From an uncultured Prevotella sp. (GTDB taxonomy: Bacteria; Bacteroidota; Bacteroidia; Bacteroidales; Bacteroidaceae): a DNA stretch of 8,681 nucleotides. Location of the stretch: NCBI GenBank assembly GCA_900319895.1, contig ONQK01000146.1:1-8681 (forward strand). The letters run 5' to 3'. Position 1 is the first letter of the stretch, and every line of letters begins with the position of its first letter. The translations under genes and the position numbers were made by a program. The notes under the pieces were generated by a model. It did no database searches and was not told the origin of the DNA. It worked only from the letters and a program-made list of their open reading frames with translations. Shown piece after piece: positions 1-6,959 of the stretch.

Positions 1-366
1 AGCATCACGCTGGAACTGCTCTCGCGCGGCTGCCAAAAGGTCGTTAGCGTAGAAGCCGACCGTGAACACCACAAATTCATCCGGCAATGTATCGAAAGAC
101 TGGGTGATGAAAAAGCTGTCGTGCTCCGCGGCGACGCCTTCCGCTTCATGAAAAGCTGCCATCAGCAATTCGACTTCATCTTTGCCGACCCCCCTTATGC
201 GCTGGAAGAGCTGGCTAAAATCCCTGACCTTGTCTTTGAGCACCAATTGCTCAGAGCAAACGGTGTCTTCGTCTTTGAACATGGCAAAGGCCACGACTTC
301 ACCGCTCATAAATACTTTGTTGAGCACCGCCAGTACGGCAGCGTCAATTTCAGCATTTTCCAATAA
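1..366 (+). CDS. rsmD: 16S rRNA (guanine(966)-N2)-methyltransferase RsmD, 5'-truncated by window edge
   Basis: The frame is open from base 1 to the TAA at 364-366, giving 121 visible residues; the family is about 180 aa, so roughly the first third is missing. RsmD uses S-adenosylmethionine to methylate the N2 of a guanine in the small-subunit rRNA during ribosome assembly. The window opens with SITLELLSRGC, the helix that normally follows the glycine-rich SAM loop, then VVSVEAD, where the acidic residue would bind the SAM ribose. The hallmark DPPY motif (codons 187-198), which positions the target amino group, follows in FIFADPPYALEEL. The C-terminal VFVFEHGKG matches the family's final strand. 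Met and GTG codons inside the visible part are internal, not starts. It converges on cls with 12 bp between stop codons. The fold could suit another N2-guanine methyltransferase, but length and motif context favour RsmD. Confidence 0.86.
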   Translation, partial: SITLELLSRGCQKVVSVEADREHHKFIRQCIERLGDEKAVVLRGDAFRFMKSCHQQFDFIFADPPYALEELAKIPDLVFEHQLLRANGVFVFEHGKGHDFTAHKYFVEHRQYGSVNFSIFQ

Positions 367-378
367 CACCTTAATTAA

Positions 379-1803
379 TTATAACAGAGGCGACAGCAAG
401 CGCACCAGCGACTCTCCCAAATGCTGCAAAAACGGCAACCGTTTAAGTTCCGTGTGTTTGTCGATCATGATACAATGCTCCATGTCATGTAAAAAAATGT
501 CCTTTATCCGCAACGCCATCTCATCGTCATAGAAAAACGCATTGGCCTCAAAATTGTTCTCAAACGAGCGGAAATCGACGTTGGTCGACCCGCAGGTGCA
601 TAAAGTGTCGTCACAAACCAGCAATTTGCTGTGATTGAATCCTCTCTTGTAGAGATAGACCTTCACACCTGCCTCCAATGTCTCCAACACATAGCTCCGG
701 CTCGCCCACTCCACGAATTTCGCATCGCTATGGCGCGGCACCATCAGCCGCACGTCGACACCCGCCAGCGCTGCCGTACGCAAAGCAAAAAGCACGGGTT
801 CGGTAGGCAGGAAATAAGGTGTCTCAATGTAGACATAGTGCCGAGCCTCGAGCAAGATCCGGACATAGCCTTGCATGATGTCGGGCCATTGGCTGATGGG
901 GCTGCTGGTCACGATTTGGGTCAGGCAGTGATTGTCCAAACTAACGGGCAGCTCCGGATAATAGATGCGGTTCGTAATCAGTTCGCCCGTCACAAAATAC
1001 CAATCGATGAGAAAAGTGCGTTGCAACCCGTAGACGGCGCCACCATGGATGCACAGGTGCGTGTCGCGCCATGCCATTTTCGCCGTTCCACGCAGATAGC
1101 GCATGGCAATGTTCATGCCGCCGATGAAACCGTAGCTGCCGTCGATGACGCATATTTTATGGTGGTTGCGGTAGTTTACCTTGCTCGTAAATGCGGGGAA
1201 ACGGACGGGCATGAAGGGTTCCACCTGGACACCACCCGACTTCATGCGGCTGAAAAAGCTGTTTTTCACCTTCCAACACCCTACATCATCATAAACCAGC
1301 CTCACCTCCACGCCCTCGCGCGCCTTGTCAATAAGACAGTCGGCTATCAGCTGGCCCAGAGGGTCGTCGTCTATGATGTAAGTCACCAAATGGATGCTGT
1401 GGCGCGCCTGTCGTATCTTTAAGATAAGGTTTTGGAAAAAGTCATAGCCTTCAGTAAAGACCTCCACCTCGTTGTCCTTGAACGGCAGCGCCCAACTCTG
1501 GTTGGTGAACAGCTGGATGAGCGACAGATGCTCAATCGGATATTGCAGGTTCTTCTGCTCGGCAAACTCCAACATCGACCGCGTGGCCAGGCGGTCCAAG
1601 CTATGCTGGTTGATATGGCGCTCTTTACGCGTGTTTTGCCCGAAAAAGAAGTAAAGCACGATGCCCACCACGGGCACGAACGCCATAACCATCAGCCATG
1701 CCATGGTTTTCACAGGTTGCCGGTTCTCCATCAATACCGTAATCATGGACACGGATACGATGACGATGTAGATGATAATCAATAGTGTTGTCAGTAGATT
1801 CAC
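379..1803 (-). CDS. cls: Cardiolipin synthase, PLD superfamily, two HKD motifs
   Basis: A 474-aa membrane protein of normal bacterial Cls length. These enzymes join two phosphatidylglycerol molecules into cardiolipin and glycerol (or use a related donor pair) at the inner membrane. Two hydrophobic segments lie at about residues 5-25 and 33-54, the latter followed by FFFGQNTRK, typical of the Cls N-terminus. Two phospholipase D modules follow: HKD1 has H214, K216, D221 (NHHKICVID, then GFIGGMNI), and HKD2 has H391, K393, D398 (NHSKLLVCD, then CGSTNVDFRS). Both catalytic sets are intact. The start is a GTG (1801-1803), the first start codon after an in-frame stop; the next Met (residue 20) would cut into the first membrane segment. 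No Shine-Dalgarno sequence or clear promoter is visible. It lies 89 bp downstream of queE on the same strand. Substrate specificity within the Cls group cannot be told from sequence. Confidence 0.92.
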   Translation of the reverse strand: MNLLTTLLIIIYIVIVSVSMITVLMENRQPVKTMAWLMVMAFVPVVGIVLYFFFGQNTRKERHINQHSLDRLATRSMLEFAEQKNLQYPIEHLSLIQLFTNQSWALPFKDNEVEVFTEGYDFFQNLILKIRQARHSIHLVTYIIDDDPLGQLIADCLIDKAREGVEVRLVYDDVGCWKVKNSFFSRMKSGGVQVEPFMPVRFPAFTSKVNYRNHHKICVIDGSYGFIGGMNIAMRYLRGTAKMAWRDTHLCIHGGAVYGLQRTFLIDWYFVTGELITNRIYYPELPVSLDNHCLTQIVTSSPISQWPDIMQGYVRILLEARHYVYIETPYFLPTEPVLFALRTAALAGVDVRLMVPRHSDAKFVEWASRSYVLETLEAGVKVYLYKRGFNHSKLLVCDDTLCTCGSTNVDFRSFENNFEANAFFYDDEMALRIKDIFLHDMEHCIMIDKHTELKRLPFLQHLGESLVRLLSPLL

Positions 1804-1892
1804 AAGACAGCGTTTTTTCGGATAAATATCTGGAAGTCATGCTGCCCAAAAGGCAACTGGCTCGTTGTTTTTTGTTCATTGTACCTCACTGG

Positions 1893-2468
1893 CTATTTGA
1901 AGCCTGCGAGTTTATGGGTTTGCAGCGAGAGCCGCCACCTCGGATGCCGGCAAATATAGTCTGTGCATGCCTGGGTGATCTGGCGATTTCTTTGCGCATC
2001 ACCCACATCGCAAGGCTGCAGGTAATAAAAATCAGCGCAAATGCCGAAGTCCTCGACAGAGTCGTCGCCCACATAAATGCATTTCAGTTCATTGCATCGC
2101 TCGACCACCACCTTTCCCTTGGGAGAGACCGTGAGCCAGTCAATGCCGTCGACCACGGGCCGCGTGCCGTTGCTTTCCATGGCGATTTCGAAGCCCGAGG
2201 CATGCAGCTTCTCAACCAAAGAGGCATCCACCTGCAGTGCGGGCTCGCCACCGGTCAACACGACGAAACGTGCAGGAAAAGCCAGCGCCGCCGCCACGAT
2301 CTGCTCGTCGCTCATCTCCACATATGCCTCAAAGTCTGTGTCACAAAAGGGACAAGCCAAGTTGCAGCCGCTAAAGCGTATGAAGACGGCGGCACGTCCT
2401 GTGTTTTTACCCTCGCCTTGAAGCGAATAAAATATTTCGTTCACACGTTTCATGCCCATCAGCCTCAT
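1893..2468 (-). CDS. queE: 7-carboxy-7-deazaguanine synthase QueE (radical SAM)
   Basis: A 191-aa radical SAM enzyme that contracts 6-carboxy-5,6,7,8-tetrahydropterin to 7-carboxy-7-deazaguanine, the step after QueD on the way to preQ0 and queuosine. EIFYSLQGEG (residues 11-20) is the family's N-terminal signature. The 4Fe-4S cluster cysteines C35, C39 and C42 form a CX3CX2C motif in SGCNLACPFCDT. The SAM-binding TGGEP lies at 72-76, ESNGT at 98-102, SPKG at 115-118, and the C-terminus has SLQTHKLAG. Length is normal for the short QueE clade. The first ATG (2466-2468) lies 5 bp past the queD stop, but homologues usually begin MKxxNEIF, so the Met at residue 6 (2451-2453) is an equally good start. 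Position after queD, the gene for the previous enzyme, supports the call. Confidence 0.95.
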   Translation of the reverse strand: MRLMGMKRVNEIFYSLQGEGKNTGRAAVFIRFSGCNLACPFCDTDFEAYVEMSDEQIVAAALAFPARFVVLTGGEPALQVDASLVEKLHASGFEIAMESNGTRPVVDGIDWLTVSPKGKVVVERCNELKCIYVGDDSVEDFGICADFYYLQPCDVGDAQRNRQITQACTDYICRHPRWRLSLQTHKLAGFK

Positions 2469-2473
2469 GCTTT

Positions 2474-2809
2474 CTATTCGTCCACTTCATAAATCGCCAA
2501 ATTGCCATCACTTTCCTGCACTGTTGTGCGATAACAATTAGGGATTTGCTCTGTTATCCAGCGTGCCAGGTTCTCCGAAGTGGGATTGAACGGCAACACA
2601 TCGTTGATGTAAGCGTGGTCAAGCACGTCCTGGATGCGTTGTTTGATAATGGTAAAGTCGACGACCATGCCGTTTTCATCCAATTCTTTTGACCGGCAAC
2701 ACACCACGACATGCCAGTTGTGGCCGTGCAGCTGGCGGCACTTGCTCTCGTAGTTCAACACCAGCTTGTGGCTAGCTGAGATTTCAAAACTTTTCTGAAT
2801 ATAATACAT
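2474..2809 (-). CDS. queD: 6-carboxy-5,6,7,8-tetrahydropterin synthase QueD
   Basis: A 111-aa member of the PTPS/QueD family, which converts dihydroneopterin triphosphate to 6-carboxytetrahydropterin, releasing acetaldehyde and triphosphate. The zinc ligands are H14 (ISASHKL), H28 and H30 (QLHGHNW). C24 is the catalytic cysteine in the CxxxHGH arrangement and D64-H65 (VLDHAYIND) completes the catalytic set. PTSENLARW (76-84) is the conserved PTxE segment, and E99 near the C-terminus fits the pterin-anchoring glutamate. The compact length and the adjoining queE indicate QueD rather than a eukaryote-type pyruvoyl-tetrahydropterin synthase. The ATG at 2807-2809 is preceded by an unusually clear AGGAG. 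It sits 27 bp after dnaG and 5 bp before queE, so translation of all three is probably from one message. Confidence 0.95.
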   Translation of the reverse strand: MYYIQKSFEISASHKLVLNYESKCRQLHGHNWHVVVCCRSKELDENGMVVDFTIIKQRIQDVLDHAYINDVLPFNPTSENLARWITEQIPNCYRTTVQESDGNLAIYEVDE

Positions 2810-2814
2810 TTTTT

Positions 2815-2819
2815 CTCCT
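2815..2819 (-). promoter_or_regulatory. Shine-Dalgarno sequence of queD
   Basis: On the minus strand the sequence reads AGGAG, then five A-rich bases, then the queD ATG. This is a near-ideal Shine-Dalgarno site and fixes the queD start. The other starts in the window show no comparable purine-rich core, in line with the usual weak use of such sites in Bacteroidetes. Confidence 0.6.
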
Positions 2820-2836
2820 ATCTTTATTTTTGGGGT

Positions 2837-4849
2837 TTACACTATGATACTTCCACCAAACTTGGCCGCCATTTCGCTGCGCCGCTGGTGGAATATTTGG
2901 TATTCTTTCATCAGTTCCATCATCCGCTCGGGCTCATCAGCGGCCTGTTTGATTTGTTTTTTCAGCTCTTTGAGCTTGTTTTCCACATACACCTTGCGGA
3001 AATCCGTGAGCAAATGGTCTGCCTGCAAGATCAGTTTTTCGACCTGCCGCTTTTCCCATTGTTCCGCTTGAAAAGCCCTCTCCCGTCGCTCTTCTTCGTC
3101 CAACGGGCTTTCCGCGGGGAGCCTGTCGTCATATTTGTTCAACTCTGGCAAGTCTGCAAGTTGGGCCGTCAGCCCTATCGCCAGTTGGCTGACCTCAATT
3201 CGATGGTGGCGGGCAAAATAATCGATGCACGAAAAGCCTTCCTCATTGCTTTTTTCCGCCGCCTCATATAAAATTGCCCTCAACAGCTCGTTTTTCAGCT
3301 GCAACCCATCCTGTTCCAAGTTCAAATAGATGTATTGTGCCACCGAAAGGTCGCATAGGCTGCCGTCCTCGTTCTCGACGTCATTGAAAATGATTTTCTC
3401 GCCATGCTGAATGACCAGCTGGATGATCATCCGCTCAACCTCATCATCGTGTTGAGGTGCCATCATCTGCCGGACGACGGCATTTTGAACGGCTTTTTGC
3501 TCCTCCTGCACTGCTTGTTTCTCACGTTTTTCCTTGTCTTGGAGAATAAATCGGTTCATGGCGTTGACCAGCGTGCTTTCAGGTATGACAAAACGTTGTG
3601 AGCAGTCCTGAATATAAGTCGAGCGGATAATCGGATTTTGGATTTGTGCGATGCTTCCCACTATCGAGTTGATTGCCTCTGCCCGCTTGAGCGGGTCGGT
3701 TTGCGCGCCTAAGAGCAAGTTGCTCTTGAACTGGATAAAGTCGGTCTGATGCTCCTCAATGTAGCGCTGAAACTCCTCTGCCGTATGTTTTTTGGCAAAA
3801 CTGTCAGGATCCTCGCCGTCGGGCAGCAGCAAGACCTTAATCTTCATACCCTCTGCCAACAGCATGTCGGTTCCTCTGATGGCCGCATGGATCCCCGCCT
3901 CATCGCCGTCATAGAGCAACACAATGTTTTGCGTGAACCGATGCAGCATGCGCACTTGATGGACGGAGAGAGCGGTCCCAGAGTTGGCGACCACGTTCTC
4001 GATGCCGCTTTGATGCATCGAGATTACGTCCGTATACCCTTCCACCATATATACACAGTCTGCCTTTGCAATGGCTTTTTTGGCTTGAAAAATACCGTAA
4101 AGCTCGCGCTCCTTGTGATATATTTCACTCTCCGGCGAGTTGACATACTTCTGGTTGACACCTTTGGTACGCTGGTCGAGCACACGGCCGCCGAAACCGA
4201 CGACCTTTCCGCTTACCCCTATCCACGGGAAAATGGCGCGGTTGGAGAAGCGGTCGATTAATTTCCCCTCCTCGGTCTTGATGCAAAGCCCCGTCTTGAC
4301 CAAGAATTCCTCCTTGTAGCCCTGGGCCAATGCCGCCTTCGCGAGGGCCGATCGGCTGGGGAGCGAAAAGCCGAGTTGGAACTTCTTGATGATGTCATCT
4401 CTGATGCCCCGTGAGCGGAAATAGGCGAGCCCAACGGCCATCCCGTCTTGGTGATGGTGTAGGATCTCACTGAAATAGCCTGCCGCCCAGTTGTTGACGA
4501 TGAACATTGATTCGCGTTCGTTTTGCTGCTCACGCTCCTCATCACTGATTTCTCGCTCTTTGATTTCAATATGGTACTTTCGTGCCAGCCACCGCAGCGC
4601 CTCCGGATAGGTCATTTGTTCATGTTCCATGATGAACCCGACGCTGTTCCCGCCTTTCCCACAGCCAAAACACCGGCATGTGCCACGCGAAGGAGAAACG
4701 ACGAAAGAGGGTGTCTTCTCATTGTGAAACGGGCATAATCCTTTATAGTTGGAACCGGCTTTCCGAAGGGTCACAAACTCGGAAACCACCTCCACGATGT
4801 TGGCGGCGTCCATGATGCGATCTATCGTTTGTCGGTCTATCATTCGCAT
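2837..4849 (-). CDS. dnaG: DNA primase DnaG
   Basis: A 670-aa primase that synthesises the RNA primers for leading-strand initiation and Okazaki fragments with the DnaB helicase. The N-terminal CHC2 zinc finger has C39, H42, C60 and C63 (LCPFHNEKTPSF, then CRCFGCGKGG), with an additional C58 beside it. The RNA polymerase core carries the basic motif region 200-224 (NRAIFPW, VVGFGGR) and YVNSPES (235-241). The TOPRIM domain has E270 in VEGYTDVI and the metal-binding pair D314/D316 in LLYDGDEAG, followed by DGEDPDSF (344-351). The C-terminal part (about 435-670) is charged and helix-rich, as expected for the helicase-binding region. Length is normal for Bacteroidetes. The start at 4847-4849 gives MRMIDRQTIDRI; the second Met (4841-4843) matches the usual MIDxxTIDRI start and is a strong alternative. 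First gene of the leftward block, with a candidate promoter just upstream. Confidence 0.97.
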   Translation of the reverse strand: MRMIDRQTIDRIMDAANIVEVVSEFVTLRKAGSNYKGLCPFHNEKTPSFVVSPSRGTCRCFGCGKGGNSVGFIMEHEQMTYPEALRWLARKYHIEIKEREISDEEREQQNERESMFIVNNWAAGYFSEILHHHQDGMAVGLAYFRSRGIRDDIIKKFQLGFSLPSRSALAKAALAQGYKEEFLVKTGLCIKTEEGKLIDRFSNRAIFPWIGVSGKVVGFGGRVLDQRTKGVNQKYVNSPESEIYHKERELYGIFQAKKAIAKADCVYMVEGYTDVISMHQSGIENVVANSGTALSVHQVRMLHRFTQNIVLLYDGDEAGIHAAIRGTDMLLAEGMKIKVLLLPDGEDPDSFAKKHTAEEFQRYIEEHQTDFIQFKSNLLLGAQTDPLKRAEAINSIVGSIAQIQNPIIRSTYIQDCSQRFVIPESTLVNAMNRFILQDKEKREKQAVQEEQKAVQNAVVRQMMAPQHDDEVERMIIQLVIQHGEKIIFNDVENEDGSLCDLSVAQYIYLNLEQDGLQLKNELLRAILYEAAEKSNEEGFSCIDYFARHHRIEVSQLAIGLTAQLADLPELNKYDDRLPAESPLDEEERRERAFQAEQWEKRQVEKLILQADHLLTDFRKVYVENKLKELKKQIKQAADEPERMMELMKEYQIFHQRRSEMAAKFGGSIIV

Positions 4850-4863
4850 ATGTTTTGAATGTA

Positions 4864-4871
4864 CAAAGATA
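4864..4871 (-). promoter_or_regulatory. Candidate Bacteroidetes -7 promoter box for dnaG-queD-queE
   Basis: The minus strand reads TATCTTTG, an exact fit to the TAnnTTTG -7 element recognised by the Bacteroidetes primary sigma factor. It lies 14 bp before the dnaG ATG, so the transcript would have a very short leader of about 10 nt (about 16 nt if the second Met is used). No good TTTG -33 element is seen at the expected distance upstream; that stretch is mainly A-rich on this strand. Start-site position is inferred. Confidence 0.5.
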
Positions 4872-4964
4872 AATATTTTTTTTTATTTCCATCTGGTTTT
4901 ACCATAAATTCTTATAAAAGACACAGCAATTTAACCCGTTGTCCCAAAAACATGCCATAAAAGC

Positions 4965-4993
4965 ATAAAAACGAAAAATTCCTCTGTTTTTAT
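4965..4993. repeat. 8-bp perfect inverted repeat with 13-nt spacer
   Basis: ATAAAAAC at 4965-4972 is mirrored by GTTTTTAT at 4986-4993. The arms are almost entirely A/T with one G-C pair, so a hairpin would be weak. It sits between the two candidate divergent promoters. It could be a protein-binding site or chance in AT-rich DNA. Confidence 0.3.
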
Positions 4994-5036
4994 TCAGTTT
5001 TAACATTCTTTTTTCGTTTTTTCTCATCATTTGTAT

Positions 5037-5044
5037 TATCTTTG
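5037..5044 (+). promoter_or_regulatory. Candidate Bacteroidetes -7 promoter box for the secreted-protein genes
   Basis: TATCTTTG fits the TAnnTTTG consensus exactly and has the same sequence as the box assigned to dnaG on the other strand. Upstream, at about the right spacing (20 nt), lies TTCG at 5013-5016 in a T-rich run, a poor match to the TTTG -33 element. The transcript would begin near 5050 and have a leader of about 110 nt before the ATG at 5160. Confidence 0.5.
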
Positions 5045-5159
5045 TCTCCGCCTTTTGCTCTCACGGGCATCATCATTAACGCCAAACCATAACAAAACTT
5101 CAATAAGTCAGTAAAATAAATCTGCATTTTTTAATTAAAACAACTAAATTATAAAATTT

Positions 5160-6932
5160 ATGAGAAAAAAATCTTTACTCTGTACATTAGTACTTGCTTG
5201 GTTCACAGCTTTTGCTGCACTGGCAGAAGGGTCAGAAGTTGTTAGCATCTTGGAAGAGAATTTCAATGCCTTCACGGAAGGAAGCGAGACAGCCCCGGCT
5301 AGCACAGACATCAGTTCCGGCTATACGGGCAAGTTGAAGACGACACTCACAGGCTGGAGCGGCTCCAAAGTATATGAAGCAGGCGGAAGTCTGAAAATCG
5401 GCGACAACGGCTACCTGCAGACGGCCAACACGGACATGTCTGCCAACGGCGGCAACCTGAAAATCACATTCCGCGTAAAGGCCATCGACACAACCGGCGG
5501 TGTCATTCAGCTTTTGCTCAACTCAACATACTCGACAACGGCGACTGTCTATGTCGACGACAACAAATGGACAACCATGGAAGTTATCGTAGGCGGTGGA
5601 AAAGAGAACGGCTATCTGCGCATCAAGCCCTATCTGATGGCGAGCGGCATGCTGATTGACAGCTTGAAAATCGAAGCAAGCGAGGCATTCATAGGAGCCC
5701 CCGAAGCCACCCAACCAACCCAGGCAGACGGCACATCCTTTACCGCTACATGGAAGGCTGTGGCCGGCGCGACGAGCTATATGCTGGACGTTTACACCAA
5801 AAACGGCTCAACCAAAGAATATTTCTTGCAAAATGAAGTCGTTTCAGGCACTACAAAGAAAGTGGAAAACCTGGACGCCTCCAAAAAATACTTCTTCGCC
5901 GTACGCGCACAAAAAAATGAATACGTTTCAAACTATTCAAACGAGATCAGGGTCGTAAAAATCATCAGGAGCCTGAATACACCAGTAGCAAAAGAAGCAA
6001 CAGGCATCACCGATGCAAGCTTCACCGCAAACTGGGAACCTGTCAATGATGCCGAAGGCTATGAAGTGGCACTTTATAAAGCCGAGACACTGAAGAAAGA
6101 CTCTATGGTCAACATGCTGCACGACGACTTCTCGGGCTTCAAGGAAGGCACGCTGAGTGTGCCCAGCTATCCATCCAACTATAGTTTGGACGACTATACC
6201 TCCGTACCAGGATGGTCTGGCTCAAACACCGTTTGTGCAAATGGCTATTTCGGCATCAGCCCATACGCCGACCAGCCTGGCTACATCTGCTCACCAGCAA
6301 TCGACTTGTCTAAAAACAACGGTAAGTTCAAGGTGACCATGAAAGCCGCCTGCAACTATTACGGTACATACAAAGAAGATAGCGTAAAAATCTACATATA
6401 CAATGGCAACAACGAGAAAATAGACAGCACGACATTAATGGTGGAAGGCAGATTCGCCGAATACTCTTTTGAGTCAGAAAAAGGAACAGGCGAAACCTAC
6501 ATCTACATCTCCTATGACAACAAAGGAAGCTATTACAAATTCTTCATCGACGAGATTGCCGTTGCCCAAGAACTCGCGGCGGGCGAAGTGGTGACTTCAT
6601 GGCTAGGCAACACCGATGTGGAGAACGTCACTTCTTATACGTTTGAAGTTCCATTTGAAGAAGGGGTGAGCTATGCTTATTACGTCGCAGCCTATGCTCC
6701 AACCGTAGGCGGAAGCACTTACACGGGCTACTATATAACCTACATCTACTCCTCAAATTCCAATAAGGTTACCGTTACAGCACCAACAGGCATCAACGAC
6801 ATCACAGGCAAGAGCGGCTGCGTGAAAGACGGTGCATGGTACACCTTGCAAGGCGTTCGCCTCAACGGAAAACCAAGCCACAACGGTATCTATATCTTTA
6901 ATGGTAAAAAAATTGCAATTAAAAATAAATAG
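5160..6932 (+). CDS. Secreted multidomain protein: jelly-roll-like and fibronectin type III modules with C-terminal sorting-type tail
   Basis: A 590-aa exported protein of no established function. Residues 1-22 form a signal peptide (MRKK, hydrophobic core, probable cleavage after AALA). Residues about 29-172 look like a beta jelly-roll module (NFNAFTEG, GWSGSK, GYLQTAN, MLIDSLKI). An FN3 domain follows at about 178-268 (FTATWKAVAGATSYMLDV, KKYFFAVRA). A second FN3 starts at about 271 (ASFTANWEPVNDAEGYEVAL), is interrupted at about 310-471 by a second jelly-roll-like module (DDFSGF, GWSGSN, GYICSPAIDLS, FFIDEIAV), and resumes at about 472-541 (TSYTFEVPFEEGVSYAYYVAAY). The second module resembles the choice-of-anchor J/cleaved-adhesin type. 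The tail (543-590: WYTLQGVRLNG, NGIYIFNGKKI) resembles short C-terminal tails of secreted Prevotella proteins and may be a type IX sorting signal. No catalytic motif is evident. The start ATG follows an AT-rich leader. Probably co-transcribed with the protease gene 27 bp downstream; an adhesin or surface-binding role is inferred. Confidence 0.85.
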   Translation: MRKKSLLCTLVLAWFTAFAALAEGSEVVSILEENFNAFTEGSETAPASTDISSGYTGKLKTTLTGWSGSKVYEAGGSLKIGDNGYLQTANTDMSANGGNLKITFRVKAIDTTGGVIQLLLNSTYSTTATVYVDDNKWTTMEVIVGGGKENGYLRIKPYLMASGMLIDSLKIEASEAFIGAPEATQPTQADGTSFTATWKAVAGATSYMLDVYTKNGSTKEYFLQNEVVSGTTKKVENLDASKKYFFAVRAQKNEYVSNYSNEIRVVKIIRSLNTPVAKEATGITDASFTANWEPVNDAEGYEVALYKAETLKKDSMVNMLHDDFSGFKEGTLSVPSYPSNYSLDDYTSVPGWSGSNTVCANGYFGISPYADQPGYICSPAIDLSKNNGKFKVTMKAACNYYGTYKEDSVKIYIYNGNNEKIDSTTLMVEGRFAEYSFESEKGTGETYIYISYDNKGSYYKFFIDEIAVAQELAAGEVVTSWLGNTDVENVTSYTFEVPFEEGVSYAYYVAAYAPTVGGSTYTGYYITYIYSSNSNKVTVTAPTGINDITGKSGCVKDGAWYTLQGVRLNGKPSHNGIYIFNGKKIAIKNK

Positions 6933-6959
6933 AACCAGAAACCGACAATTTAAAGTAAA

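Larger units (their letters stand above)
4850..5159. other. AT-rich divergent intergenic region
   Basis: These 310 bp separate dnaG (leftward) from the secreted-protein genes (rightward). The stretch is markedly richer in A and T than its flanks, with a run of nine T at 4876-4884, and shows no credible coding frame on either strand. It holds a candidate promoter for each direction, one 8-bp inverted repeat and a short tandem pair, CATAAAAG/CATAAAAA, at 4956-4971. About 115 bp between the rightward -7 box and the ATG at 5160 would be the leader of the secreted-protein transcript; I see no recognisable riboswitch in it. Confidence 0.8.

Noticed and set aside
631..1422. 263-codon open frame on the plus strand opposite cls
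   Set aside because: It lies wholly antisense to a gene with both HKD motifs intact, its translation has no domain-like pattern and is rich in His, Arg and Gln as expected of a shadow frame.
1836..1857. TGCC-CAAAA-GGCA hairpin between cls and queE, considered as a terminator
   Set aside because: The stem is only 4 bp and no T-run follows directly on the minus strand, so it is too weak to call.
1785..2492. 235-codon plus-strand open frame opposite queE
   Set aside because: It is antisense to a fully conserved radical SAM gene and its product shows no recognisable motif.
1893..2809. queD-queE considered as part of a DNA 7-deazaguanine modification (Dpd-type) island
   Set aside because: No DpdA-like transglycosylase, helicase or nuclease partner is present in the window; tRNA queuosine synthesis is the simpler explanation.
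3749..4261. 170-codon plus-strand open frame opposite dnaG
   Set aside because: It is a shadow of the TOPRIM region of dnaG; the conserved residues are on the minus strand.
4956..4971. CATAAAAG/CATAAAAA tandem considered as the start of a repeat array
   Set aside because: There are only two 8-bp units with one mismatch in AT-rich DNA, so chance is likely.
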